From Acidobacteriota bacterium (lineage in GTDB: Bacteria > Acidobacteriota > Terriglobia > Terriglobales > SCQP01), in the NCBI GenBank assembly GCA_021818955.1, contig JAKASR010000029.1:1-45758 (forward strand): 45,758 nucleotides of DNA, in the 5' to 3' direction. Below, one piece after another: positions 33,905 to 43,120 of this stretch. A program made the translations under genes and the position numbers. Numbering within the stretch: the stretch's first letter is position 1; each line of letters starts with the position of its first letter. The notes beneath the pieces were generated by a model. It did no database searches. It was given only the letters and a program-made list of their open reading frames with translations, and was not told where the DNA came from.

Positions 33905-34912
33905 ATGAAGCCCGCCGCCAAACTGCCGATCATCTTAGCCAGCTTTGCCGGGGCGTGGTTGCTGCCGGCGCCGGCGCGAACGCCCGCCGCTTTGATGGCC
34001 GTGGTCAACAAAGCGGCGCATACGGTCACGATCTACCGCCTGCCGGGCGACCGTCGCGTGTGCACCGCCGAAGTCGCGCCCAATCCGCACGAGGCCGCCT
34101 TCTCGCGCCATGGGCGCGAGTTGATCGTTCCCATTTACAGTAATGTCTTCATCGGCCAGCGCGGGACGAATCAGCACCTGGTCTATTTTCTCGATGCCCG
34201 CAACTGCCGCCGGATCGGCGTGCTCGATACCGGGCGCTACCAGCGCCTGCACGGCATCGCGGTCGCCGCCAACGGACGCGTTTATATCACCGCCGAAGTG
34301 GGCGGCGCGTTGCTGGAAATCGATCCGCGGCGGCGGCGGCTGGTGCGCGCCATCCCCACCGGCTCGCCGTATTCGCACATGGTGGCGCTGGCTGGGGGGC
34401 GGGCTTACGTCAGCAATGTGCTTTCCAAGACGATATCCGTGCTTTCGCTGCGCCGCCATAAGCTGCTGTTCACGACGCCGACCGGCGCCGTCAACCAGCG
34501 CATCAGCGTCAGCCCCAACCATCAATGGTTTGCAACCTGCCTGGGCTCGAAGCATGCGGTCGCGGTCTATCGCGCCAGCCATGGACAGCCCGCTTTCCGG
34601 ATTGCAACGCCCGGCACACCTTATGTCGTTCACTTCAGCCCGCGCGGGCATTATCTTTATGCCGGCGGGAATGGCCGCCAGGGCACGACTTTATGGAAGC
34701 TGGAGATCGCGCGCCGGCGGGTGGTTTACAGCCGAACCGGCCTGGGCAGCAGCCTGGGCTCGTTTGCGCTGGCCCCCGGCGGCCGCCGCATTTATGTCAC
34801 CGATTATGGCCAAAGCCGGATTTCGGTTTTAAAGGCGAGCAATCTGGAGTTGCTGCGCTCATTTCCGAGCGCCGGCAAAGGCCCGGACGAGATTGCATTC
34901 CACCAGCGATGA
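33905..34912 (+). CDS. Exported YVTN-type beta-propeller protein
   Basis: 335 residues from ATG 33905; the signal peptide (MKPAAKLPIILASFAGAWLL, ending APA) fixes the start, although the frame is open to 33824. The mature protein is a chain of four-stranded repeats of about 40-45 residues: LMAVVNKAAHTVTIYRLPGD, HGIAVAANGRVYITAEVGGA, RAYVSNVLSKTISVLSLRRH, ISVSPNHQWFATCLGSKHAV and GGRRIYVTDYGQSRISVLKA. This is the YncE/surface-layer propeller pattern, probably seven blades. Such proteins bind partners or DNA/metal ligands rather than acting as enzymes. The role here is unknown. A paralogue of the same general type lies at 43121. Confidence 0.82.
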   Translation: MKPAAKLPIILASFAGAWLLPAPARTPAALMAVVNKAAHTVTIYRLPGDRRVCTAEVAPNPHEAAFSRHGRELIVPIYSNVFIGQRGTNQHLVYFLDARNCRRIGVLDTGRYQRLHGIAVAANGRVYITAEVGGALLEIDPRRRRLVRAIPTGSPYSHMVALAGGRAYVSNVLSKTISVLSLRRHKLLFTTPTGAVNQRISVSPNHQWFATCLGSKHAVAVYRASHGQPAFRIATPGTPYVVHFSPRGHYLYAGGNGRQGTTLWKLEIARRRVVYSRTGLGSSLGSFALAPGGRRIYVTDYGQSRISVLKASNLELLRSFPSAGKGPDEIAFHQR

Positions 34913-34976
34913 AGCCGCGGAAATTGCCGCTTTGTTACGATAGAAACAGACCGCTTAAGGACCAAAAAACCGCGGC

Positions 34977-35507
34977 ATGAAACCGGTAATGCATGTGGCG
35001 GCTTCCGCCGCCTTGGGCATGGCGCTAGCACCCTGGACAGGCTGGGCGGGCGCAGGAGCCTGCGTAGCCGCCGGCACGCTGATCGATATCGACCACGCCT
35101 TCGATTTCTATCGCGAAGGCAGACGCTGGCGCGGCCGCCGCGACTTTTCCGATTTTTTTTACCGGCATCGCATGCGGCGGCTGGTGCTGCCGCTGCATGG
35201 CTGGGAATGGGCGGCTCTCGGCGCGACCGCGCTGGCGGCGCCGCCAGGGCTGCGCCCCGGCTTCGCGGCGGCCTGGATGGGCGTATTGTGGGCCGCCTGG
35301 GCGGGGGCGACCTTTCATCTACTCTGCGATAGCTTGACCAATCCCCTGCCGGCGCGCGGCTACTTTTTCTTTTGGCGGGCGCGGCACGGTTTTCTCGTGC
35401 CCCGCATGATGCCCGCCGCGCCGGCCGAACCGGCCGCCGGCGCGATCGAAGCCATCCCTCCCCACTTGAATTTTTCCGGAAAATCAAACCGGGCGAAGGC
35501 GCGATAG
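34977..35507 (+). CDS. Small membrane protein, YdjM/DUF457-like metal-dependent hydrolase family
   Basis: 176 residues. The pattern MHVAASAALGMALAP with His6, then GTLIDIDHAFDFYREG (Asp-x-Asp-His), a His in RLVLPLHGWEWAALGA and ATFHLLCDSLTNP matches the conserved His/Asp set of the YdjM/YbcI (DUF457) group of membrane-bound, presumed metal-dependent hydrolases. Hydrophobic segments lie at about residues 8-30, 80-92 and 100-120. The C-terminal 35 residues are Ala/Pro-rich. It follows the propeller gene by 64 bases on the same strand and may share its transcript. No substrate is known for the family with certainty. Confidence 0.6.
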   Translation: MKPVMHVAASAALGMALAPWTGWAGAGACVAAGTLIDIDHAFDFYREGRRWRGRRDFSDFFYRHRMRRLVLPLHGWEWAALGATALAAPPGLRPGFAAAWMGVLWAAWAGATFHLLCDSLTNPLPARGYFFFWRARHGFLVPRMMPAAPAEPAAGAIEAIPPHLNFSGKSNRAKAR

Positions 35508-35509
35508 GC

Positions 35510-35545
35510 GGCGCGGCCGTGAACGCTTCAGGAGGCGGCCGCGCC
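35510..35545. terminator. GC-rich hairpin in the convergent gap before ftsK
   Basis: GGCGCGGCCG at 35510-35519 is the exact reverse complement of CGGCCGCGCC at 35536-35545, enclosing 16 bases. It sits three bases after the stop of the YdjM-like gene and 16 bases beyond the ftsK stop, so it could end transcription from both sides. No T-tract follows, so an intrinsic terminator is not proven. Confidence 0.4.
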
Positions 35546-35561
35546 CGCAATCCGCCGGGTT

Positions 35562-38018
35562 TTATCGCAGCGCCTCGTCCACTTCCCGCAGCCATTCCGG
35601 GCGTTTGAGCACTTCGCGCGGCTTAGGCCCATCGGCGGGGCCGACGATGCCGTCGTTATACATGAGGTCAATCAGATGGGCGGCGCGGCCATAGCCAATG
35701 CGGAGCCGGCGCTGGAGCAGGGAAGTGCTGGCCTTGCCATATTCCAAGACCACGCGCACGGCGTCTTCATACATGGGATCATCGCTCCCGCCGCCACTGC
35801 CGGCCTCGCCGTCTTCTCCCACCGCGAGGTCCGCCCCCTCAATTTCCTCCGGCGGCGGCTTCAGGAAGCTCTCGTTGATTTGCGGTTCGCCTTGCCGGCC
35901 CCAGAATTGGACCACGGCGGCGATTTCTTTTTCGCTGACAAAAGCGCCATGCACCCGCTGCAGGCGCGCGCTGCCGGGCGGCAGGAACAGCATGTCGCCC
36001 TTGCCGAGCAGCGCTTCCGCTCCCTGGGCATCGAGGATGGTGCGGGAATCGATCTTGGTGGCGACGCGGAACGAGATGCGGGCGGGGAAGTTGGCCTTGA
36101 TCAAGCCGGTAATGACATCCACCGAGGGACGCTGCGTGGCCAGAATCAGGTGAATGCCCACCGCGCGCGCCATCTGCGCCAGGCGGGTGATGGATTCTTC
36201 CACGTTTTTGGCGTCCACGATCATCAAGTCGGCCAATTCGTCGATGATGATGACGATGTACGGCAACGGGCGGTCGTCGGGATTGGCATCGAGCTGGTCG
36301 AAGAGGCCGGGAGCGGGCTGGTCGAAAAGTTTGTTGTATTGCGCGATGCCGCGCACGCCGCGCGAGGCCAGCAGCTTGAGCCGGCGCTCCATCTCGCGCG
36401 TGGCATTGCGCAAGACGTTGGCCGCCAGTTTGGCTTCGGTGATGATCGGGGTATAGAGATGGGGAATGCCGGCATAGAGGCCCAGTTCCAGCCGCTTGGG
36501 ATCCACCAGGATAAAGCGCACCTCGTCGGGGGTGGATTTATACAACAGCGAGGTCAGTATGCTATTCAGGGCCACCGATTTGCCCGAGCCGGTCGAGCCG
36601 GCGATGAGCAGATGCGGCATGGAGGTCAGGTCGGTCACCACGATGCGGCCGTTGATATCCTTGCCCAGGGCGATGGTGAGGTGCGAGCCGGAATCGTGAA
36701 ATTCGCGCGATTCGACCACTTCGCGCAGCACAATGGTTTCGCGCTGGCGGTTGGGCACTTCGATGCCGACCGTGCTTTTGCCGGGAATGCGCTCGATAAA
36801 GACCGATTCGGCTTCGAGCGCCAGGCAAAGATCGTCGGCGAGGGCGGGAATGCGATTGTATTTAATGCCGGCTTCAGGCTTGAACTCGTAGGTCGTGACC
36901 ACCGGGCCGGGATTGATCTGGGTGACCTGGCCGCGCACGTCAAACTCCTCCATTTTGGCTTTCAAAATCAAGGCCAGGCGGCGCAACTCTTCCTCATCTA
37001 TTTTTTCCGTCGCATTCGGCGCCTGCAGCAGCGAACTGGCGGGCATTTTATAGCCATCGGGACGCAGCCGCACCAGCGGCGGGGTGGCGCGGTCCAGCTC
37101 CAGGGGCGGCATCACGACGGGCTCGGCTTCTTCCGGCGCTTGAGCACGGACGCGGCGCGCGGGCGTGGGCAGGGGGGCGCGGGCGGGCGCGGACTCCACG
37201 GGCTCATGCCGCAATTCCTGCCGGGCGCGGGTGGAGGCGTCTTCGAAGGCGGGCGCGCGCGAGGGCATAAAGCTGGTGGGAATGACCGGCGCCGGGCGAA
37301 CGGCGGCCGCGCGTTCCGCCATGCGGGCCAGGCGCAATTCCCGGCGGCGCTGGCGGCGGCGGCGCCAATGCTCGAGCAGCGCCAGCGCGCGGGCCAGCAG
37401 CGGCCGCATCCAGCCGGGCATGCGGGCGGCGAGCCAGATGCGGCTGGCGCGGAAGGAAAAAGTGGTGGCCAGAAACAAGCCGCACAGCCCGAGCGCCAGC
37501 GTCAGAATCCAGGCGCCCAGGCGGTTAAAGCCCGCCATTAACGAGACCGCCAGCCAGGAGCCCAGCAGCCCGGACAAGGGCACCCGGCTTCGCCAAAGCA
37601 GCCCTCCATGCGGCCAGAGCGCCAGGCTGGCGCCAAGGGCGAGCGCAGCGAGCAGCACCCCCAGACTGCGCGAGACGGGCGCGCCTAGGCGCGGCGGCAT
37701 GGCAAACCACTTCCAGCCAAAACCCGCCAACCCCGCGACCAGAAGGAATGCGCCCAGCCCAAAAACCTGAAACAACAGGTCGGCGATCAGGGCGCCGGCC
37801 GGCCCAATCCAATTCGCGGGAGGGTTGGCGCTGACCGTATTCAGCGACGGGTCGGCGGGATGATAAGAAATCAGGGAGAGGAAAAGCAGCGCCGCCAATA
37901 CCAGCACGAGCACGCCAATCAGCTCGTTAAAACGATGATTGGAAGTCGGATGCGGCAGTTTCACGCGTATGCGCGGAGTCAAACCCCTCAACACCACGGC
38001 AGCGAATGCAAGCCGCAA
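35562..38018 (-). CDS. ftsK: DNA translocase FtsK
   Basis: Septal ATP-driven DNA pump that clears chromosome termini from the division site and activates XerCD recombination. About four N-terminal membrane helices (LIGVLVLVLAALLFLSLISY, ALIADLLFQVFGLGAFLLVA and two more before residue 190) precede a Pro/Ala/Arg-rich linker. The RecA-like motor has HLLIAGSTGSGKSVALNSIL (Walker A), PYIVIIIDELADLMIVDAKN (Walker B) and HLILATQRPSVDVITGLIKA. The gamma winged-helix domain ends the protein (EYGKASTSLLQRRLRIGYGR). Length 818 is normal for a short-linker FtsK. The called start is a TTG; an in-frame GTG at 37964 is an equal candidate and leaves the first membrane helix intact. Confidence 0.94.
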   Translation of the reverse strand: MRLAFAAVVLRGLTPRIRVKLPHPTSNHRFNELIGVLVLVLAALLFLSLISYHPADPSLNTVSANPPANWIGPAGALIADLLFQVFGLGAFLLVAGLAGFGWKWFAMPPRLGAPVSRSLGVLLAALALGASLALWPHGGLLWRSRVPLSGLLGSWLAVSLMAGFNRLGAWILTLALGLCGLFLATTFSFRASRIWLAARMPGWMRPLLARALALLEHWRRRRQRRRELRLARMAERAAAVRPAPVIPTSFMPSRAPAFEDASTRARQELRHEPVESAPARAPLPTPARRVRAQAPEEAEPVVMPPLELDRATPPLVRLRPDGYKMPASSLLQAPNATEKIDEEELRRLALILKAKMEEFDVRGQVTQINPGPVVTTYEFKPEAGIKYNRIPALADDLCLALEAESVFIERIPGKSTVGIEVPNRQRETIVLREVVESREFHDSGSHLTIALGKDINGRIVVTDLTSMPHLLIAGSTGSGKSVALNSILTSLLYKSTPDEVRFILVDPKRLELGLYAGIPHLYTPIITEAKLAANVLRNATREMERRLKLLASRGVRGIAQYNKLFDQPAPGLFDQLDANPDDRPLPYIVIIIDELADLMIVDAKNVEESITRLAQMARAVGIHLILATQRPSVDVITGLIKANFPARISFRVATKIDSRTILDAQGAEALLGKGDMLFLPPGSARLQRVHGAFVSEKEIAAVVQFWGRQGEPQINESFLKPPPEEIEGADLAVGEDGEAGSGGGSDDPMYEDAVRVVLEYGKASTSLLQRRLRIGYGRAAHLIDLMYNDGIVGPADGPKPREVLKRPEWLREVDEALR

Positions 38019-38258
38019 TGACGAGTGACAGGCAGCCAGGTTCGATACACAGCCAGAGCAGTTTTCATCATATCGGTAAAAGCCTGCATTCCCAAGCGTT
38101 AAATAGTGTCAATCGAGATACATCCGCGGCAACACCAAATCGCGGACATGATGTCATAACGGGCGGCGCCGGCAGGGTTCCGGCAGGGTTAAAGCCAAGC
38201 TTGAAGCTGCCGCCAGGCTGGCTCGCCGCCGGGTTCGATTTCCATCCCGGGCCAGGGA

Positions 38259-38834
38259 TCAGATGGCGGCCATGCCGGCCAGGCCCAGCGCCGGGGCGAC
38301 GGCTTGCATGGCTTGCAGGCAGAAGGCGATATGGTCTTCCAGCGGCAGGCCCAGTTCTTCGGCGCCGCGCTGGATATCGTCGCGGCTGACCGAGCGGGCG
38401 AAGGCTTTGTCTTTGAGTTTGCGTTTTACCGAAGCGGCTTCGACCTCGGCCAGGCTTTTGTTGGGCTTGACCAGGGCGCAGGCGGTGAGAAAGCCGGCCA
38501 GCTCGTCGCAGGCGAACAGCGTCTTATCGAGCGGCGAGACGCGGGGCACGCCGGTGTAATCGGCATGCGCCAGAATGGCATGGCGCAGTTCCTCGGGATA
38601 GCCCAATTCGGTGAGGATGCGGTGGCCTTCCAGCGGATGTTGCGGCGGTTCGGGCCAGCGCTCGTAATCGAAGTCATGCAGCAACGCGGTCACGCCCCAC
38701 AACTCTTCATCAGCGCCCAGGCGGCGGGCATACGCGCGCACGCAGGCTTCCACCGCCAGCGCATGCTTGCGCAGGCTTTCCGAGCGGGTGTATTCGTGCA
38801 GCAGCGTCAGGGCTTGTTCGCGGGTGGGAATCAT
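38259..38834 (-). CDS. HD-domain (HDIG) phosphohydrolase-like protein
   Basis: 191 residues. A single HD domain is readable: SLRKHALAVEACVRAYARRL supplies the first His, WGVTALLHDFDYERWPEPPQ the HD pair, and HPLEGHRILTELGYPEELRH with AILAHADYTG later metal-ligand His residues. HDIG proteins hydrolyse nucleotides or phosphate esters. The substrate of this one cannot be told. The C-terminal part (LAEVEAASVKRKLKDKAFAR) is helical and typical of predicted hydrolases of this size. It follows nuoB by 87 bases on the same strand and may be co-transcribed with it. The gap on the other side, toward ftsK, contains an exact tandem duplication of CCGGCAGGGTT (38169-38190). Confidence 0.8.
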   Translation of the reverse strand: MIPTREQALTLLHEYTRSESLRKHALAVEACVRAYARRLGADEELWGVTALLHDFDYERWPEPPQHPLEGHRILTELGYPEELRHAILAHADYTGVPRVSPLDKTLFACDELAGFLTACALVKPNKSLAEVEAASVKRKLKDKAFARSVSRDDIQRGAEELGLPLEDHIAFCLQAMQAVAPALGLAGMAAI

Positions 38835-38921
38835 TGCACGGCCGAAAGCAAACCAGCAGCATAACAGGATTTGCGCGGCTTTACCGGAAATGGCGGGCTG
38901 CCGCTTCGTTGCCGCGCCGGT

Positions 38922-39509
<588 letters not shown>

Positions 39510-39552
39510 ATGCTCATGATGCCATAAAGCGGTGGCGGCAGCGGCCCGAGGG

Positions 39553-40629
39553 CTAGGAGGCCGCCGGACAACAATCGCCCTGCGGAATCGGGCTGCCATG
39601 CGGGCAGGCGCGAGGATGCCCGAGGAAGGCGCAAATGCGGGCCGTGGCTTCCGGGCTGAGGCTATGCTCGAACTTGAAAGCCTGGTCTTCGAGTTCGGCC
39701 TCGTTGCGCAACTCGAAGGTATGGCTGAACAGCAGCTCCGTCAGGCGATGGCGGCGGATCAGGTCGCTGGCGCGTTTTTCTCCGGGCGGCAGCAGCGTAA
39801 TGCGGCCGTTTTCGCGGCACAGCCAGCCGCGCGCGGTCATGGCCGCAATCGCCCGGCCGACGCTGAGCGGGCCGGCAATGCGCAAGCTATCGTCGTGGAG
39901 CGGCTCGTGATTTTCCCGCAGCGTCCAGAGCTTGCTGAGGATTTGGTCGAATTCCCGCTCATCATCTTCGGAAAAGATGCTGATGTCGGTGATGCGCCCA
40001 TGATGCAGTTGAATGCGGCGGTCGGCGTAACGGGCAATGGTGGGATCGTGCGTAACCATCACCAGGGTTTTGCCGGCTTGATGGGCGGCGCGCAGCAGTT
40101 CCATCACCGCCTCTTCGTTGCGCTCGTCCAGATTGCCGGTAGGCTCATCGGCCAGAATGATGGCGGGATCGTTGATCAGCGCCCGCGCGATGGAGACGCG
40201 CTGCTGCTCGCCGCCGGAAAGCTGGCCGGGAAGATGCCGCGCGCGGTGAGCCATGCCGACCCGTTCCAGGGCGGCCATCGCCTCGGCCGCATCCGCCAGG
40301 CTGTGGAAATACTGCGCCAGCAGGATGTTTTCCAGCGCGGTCAGGTAGGGCACCAGGTGAAATTGCTGGAAGATGAAGCCGATTTTTTCCGCGCGGAAAC
40401 GCGCCAGTTCGCGCCGTGAAAACGAGGAAACGTCCACCCCATCCACCCAGACCGAGCCGGACGAGGGCGTATCCAGGCAGCCGGCCAGGTTGACCAGCGT
40501 CGTCTTGCCCGAGCCGGAAGGCCCCATCACCGCCAGCCATTCTCCCGCCTCGACGCGCAGCGAAACCTGGTCGAGCGCGACCACCGAGCCATAGGTTTTC
40601 GACACGTCCTGCAGGTCAATTGCGGGCAT
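39553..40629 (-). CDS. ABC transporter ATPase fused to a DtxR-type metal-dependent regulator domain
   Basis: 358 residues from ATG 40629; an ATG at 40662 is possible. Residues 1-218 are a LolD/MacB-type ATPase: Walker [10 protein letters not shown] (36-44), Q-loop FIFQQF, signature LSGGEQQR (137-144), Walker B IILADEP (157-163) and switch His194. Residues 225-350 resemble a full DtxR/MntR regulator: winged helix ([14 protein letters not shown], then [14 protein letters not shown]), dimer/metal helices ([37 protein letters not shown]) and [13 protein letters not shown] at the end. Of the DtxR metal ligands, His294, Glu298, Glu321 and His322 align; positions like His98 and Cys102 are Leu and Phe. 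No permease gene is adjacent. Confidence 0.85.
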   Translation of the reverse strand: MPAIDLQDVSKTYGSVVALDQVSLRVEAGEWLAVMGPSGSGKTTLVNLAGCLDTPSSGSVWVDGVDVSSFSRRELARFRAEKIGFIFQQFHLVPYLTALENILLAQYFHSLADAAEAMAALERVGMAHRARHLPGQLSGGEQQRVSIARALINDPAIILADEPTGNLDERNEEAVMELLRAAHQAGKTLVMVTHDPTIARYADRRIQLHHGRITDISIFSEDDEREFDQILSKLWTLRENHEPLHDDSLRIAGPLSVGRAIAAMTARGWLCRENGRITLLPPGEKRASDLIRRHRLTELLFSHTFELRNEAELEDQAFKFEHSLSPEATARICAFLGHPRACPHGSPIPQGDCCPAAS

Positions 40630-40796
40630 ATCAGGAACGCTAACGGCCGAATCGGGCCGCATGGCCTATCTGGAGCAATCGCAAAGAATTGCTAAAAGAC
40701 CCCGGCCATTTCGAGGAAATTGCCGGAAGAATCGCCGGGCCGGGAACTTTTATATTGTCGTTGATCCCGGGGCTGGAAAGCAAAGGCCGGCAGGCA

Positions 40797-42332
40797 TCAG
40801 CGCCGCGGCCGCCAGCTCACGACGCTGACCTGAAACGGCGCCAGCGCCAGCGTATTGCCCGGCACTTGCGCCGCCGCGGGCGGCTGATAGGCGCGATTGA
40901 CGCTTTCCACGGTGGCGCCTTTCGCGCCGGGCAAGGCCACCTCGATATTCCGGTCGCGCTTGTTCACCAACAGCAATTCGCGCGCGCCAGCGGGCGTAAT
41001 CACCGCCTGGGCGAAGATGGCCGAGCCGCCGCCGAGGGTGGAAACCAGGCGGTCGCCGGGCCCCAAGTGGTCATGTAGAAGTTTCAAAATCCAATAACGC
41101 GCATTCGGTTTTCCGGTGCGCCAATCCACCATGGTCACACTGGGAAACTGGCTGGGGTAGCCCACCAGTTGCGATTCGCCCGCGACTTGCACGCCCAGCG
41201 CCGCCAGGCGCGCGTAGAGATAAGCGTACATGGCGCCGCAGAGGTTCCAATAGCGCGGCGGAATCGGCTTGACCAGATGGGGCGCGGTATCGTGCGGCAG
41301 AATGCAGCCCAGTTCGTCCGCGTCGGTTTTGGTGCTCCACGCCAGGCGTTGGCGGATGGCCTGGATGTAGCGCACGCTGTCGAGAAAATGGTCCGCCTGG
41401 TCGAAAAAGGTGTATTGCCAGTCGCGCAGATCCTGGCCAGGGGTGGGGCTGGCGTAAAAGTGGTAGGACAGCATATCCAGCGGCGCGCCCCGGCGATGGC
41501 GGGGGTCGAGAAAATAATCGAAAAATTCGGGATTCAGCGACGGCATGGCCAGCGCCGCGCCGACAAACTTCATGCGCGGGGCGACGCGATGCAACGCGGC
41601 GGTGATGCCGCGGTAAAGCCGGGTGTAAAAACGCGGGCTCATGGAGTGCTCGAAATCCACTTCGTTGAGCACTTCCCAGTACTGGATTTTGTAGTGATAG
41701 CCGGAGGCATGCCAGCGGCCGGTTTCATCGCGAAAACCGCCGCGCATGTACCAACTCGCCAGGCGGGCATAATAAGCCGCCACGGCGCTAATCGGAACCC
41801 GCAGCCGGCGACCCTGCTCGTAGTTCCATACCACCTGGTTGGGATCGGCGGGGTAGGCGACCGGCCGCGCAGTGGCGAACATCCATTGCGGGATGGTGCT
41901 GAAATTAACAATGCGGCTGTGCCCGCGCGTGGCGCGGAAAAAATCGCGCACGATGGGGTCGATCAGGGAAAAATCCCAGTCGGCGCGGCCGGCCCGCGGC
42001 GGCCGCAGCTCGGCCACCGCCAGCCGGGGATACGGCAGCCAGGGTACGAAACGCACCTCATCGGCGCCGAGATTCTTCAGCGCCTGAAAGGCGGCGTCGT
42101 GGATGGGCGAGCCGCGCCGCAGCAGCGGATTCACCACCACCTGGAGCGTGGGCGTCGCACTCGAAATCGCCGTAACCCGCCGCCAATGGGCCTGGATGGC
42201 GATTGCCGGCGGGGCCTGCGCCCGCACCGCGGCCATCCGGCACCCGGCCATGCCAATGGCCGCCATGGCCAGCACCCCCGCCCACCGCGCCTGCGCGCGT
42301 GAAGGCCGTCCGCTATGTGTTTGAAGTCGCAT
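40797..42332 (-). CDS. Secreted GH39-like beta-xylosidase-type glycoside hydrolase
   Basis: 511 residues from ATG 42332, which begins an export signal; a lipobox-like GMAGC around residue 31 suggests a lipoprotein. The TIM barrel shows LGADEVRFVPWLPYPRLAVA, FSTIPQWMFATARPVAYPAD and YHYKIQYWEVLNEVDFEHSM, where the Glu of LNEVD is the presumed acid/base. The later strand LDMLSYHFYASPTPGQDLRD follows, and the nucleophile is expected in the STKTDADELGCILPHD region. A C-terminal beta-sandwich (ARELLLVNKRDRNIEVALPG) ends the protein. Clan GH-A membership is clear and GH39 is the nearest match I recognise, but specificity is uncertain. It starts 75 bases after ribE on the same strand. Confidence 0.72.
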   Translation of the reverse strand: MRLQTHSGRPSRAQARWAGVLAMAAIGMAGCRMAAVRAQAPPAIAIQAHWRRVTAISSATPTLQVVVNPLLRRGSPIHDAAFQALKNLGADEVRFVPWLPYPRLAVAELRPPRAGRADWDFSLIDPIVRDFFRATRGHSRIVNFSTIPQWMFATARPVAYPADPNQVVWNYEQGRRLRVPISAVAAYYARLASWYMRGGFRDETGRWHASGYHYKIQYWEVLNEVDFEHSMSPRFYTRLYRGITAALHRVAPRMKFVGAALAMPSLNPEFFDYFLDPRHRRGAPLDMLSYHFYASPTPGQDLRDWQYTFFDQADHFLDSVRYIQAIRQRLAWSTKTDADELGCILPHDTAPHLVKPIPPRYWNLCGAMYAYLYARLAALGVQVAGESQLVGYPSQFPSVTMVDWRTGKPNARYWILKLLHDHLGPGDRLVSTLGGGSAIFAQAVITPAGARELLLVNKRDRNIEVALPGAKGATVESVNRAYQPPAAAQVPGNTLALAPFQVSVVSWRPRR

Positions 42333-42407
42333 TTCTGTTGCCTGTTTCCACTCAACGATTTTGAAAATGCTCAGCCGGCAAAACGCCAAAAAGGGCGGAA
42401 ACCGGAA

Positions 42408-43079
42408 TTAACCGGGACGCTTGGCGCGCCGCGGCTTAGGCGCGCCGCGCGCCTCCAGCCAGCGGGCCAGATAGCGAGCCAGGATATCGGCTTCAAGGTT
42501 CAGCGGCGCGCCAGGCTCCAGCGTGGCCAGGTGCGTGTGCTTGCAGGTATAGGGGATGATGGCGAAGCCGGCGCGCCGGCCTTCCAACCGCGCCACCGTC
42601 AGGCTGATGCCCTCGACCGCAAGCGAGCCTTTCCAGACGACAAAGGGCAGGATTTCGGCGGGCAAGCGGATGCTGAGCCAGTAATCACCCTCGCCAGCGC
42701 GCTGAGCCGTGCCGTCGAGCCGGGATGAGGGCGCCAGCCGCTTGAAGCTCAAGAGGGTGCCGACGGCTTCAATGTGGCCTTGCACCCAGTGTCCGCCGAG
42801 CGGATCGCCGGCGCGCAGCGCCGGTTCCAGGCTGACACGCTCGCCGGGTTGCAGCCGCTTCAGCGCGGTGCGTTCCACCGTTTCCGGGGCGAGCGAAAAC
42901 AGCAGCCTGCCCGCGCCGGCTCGTTCCACGGTCAGGCAGCAACCATTGACGGCGATGCTGTCACCGGGCCGCGGCGCCGGCTGCAACCCCGCGGCCGCAA
43001 TCGTCAATCGCGCCCCGCCGCCAGGCCGCGGTTCATACCGGGTGACTTGGCCGAGCGCGGCAATGATGCCGGTGAACAT
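42408..43079 (-). CDS. ribE: Riboflavin synthase, alpha chain
   Basis: Dismutates two 6,7-dimethyl-8-ribityllumazine molecules to riboflavin. 223 residues from ATG 43079, where the invariant MFTGII begins. Two lumazine-binding repeats are visible: the first with DSIAVNGCCLTVERAGAGRL and FSLAPETVERTALKRLQPGE, and the second starting near GGHWVQGHIEAVGTLLSF with GSLAVEGISLTVARLEGRRA and FAIIPYTCKHTHLATLEPGA. The linker and length are standard, with a basic C-terminal tail (PKPRRAKRPG). It lies 41 bases after the YVTN gene and about 1.2 kb from the divergently oriented ribD, so two riboflavin genes are neighbours but not in one operon. No FMN riboswitch is seen. Confidence 0.93.
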   Translation of the reverse strand: MFTGIIAALGQVTRYEPRPGGGARLTIAAAGLQPAPRPGDSIAVNGCCLTVERAGAGRLLFSLAPETVERTALKRLQPGERVSLEPALRAGDPLGGHWVQGHIEAVGTLLSFKRLAPSSRLDGTAQRAGEGDYWLSIRLPAEILPFVVWKGSLAVEGISLTVARLEGRRAGFAIIPYTCKHTHLATLEPGAPLNLEADILARYLARWLEARGAPKPRRAKRPG

Positions 43080-43120
43080 GAATCTCAGTGTATGCCAGGC
43101 GGATGCGGGACGGGATTCGG

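Noticed and set aside
35676-37541. 621-codon plus-strand open frame opposite ftsK
   Set aside because: His/Gly/Asp-rich antisense translation of the FtsK motor; the minus strand carries unmistakable Walker motifs.
38169-38190. Exact 11-base tandem duplication as the start of a repeat array
   Set aside because: Only two copies and no spacers, so not a CRISPR or a satellite array.
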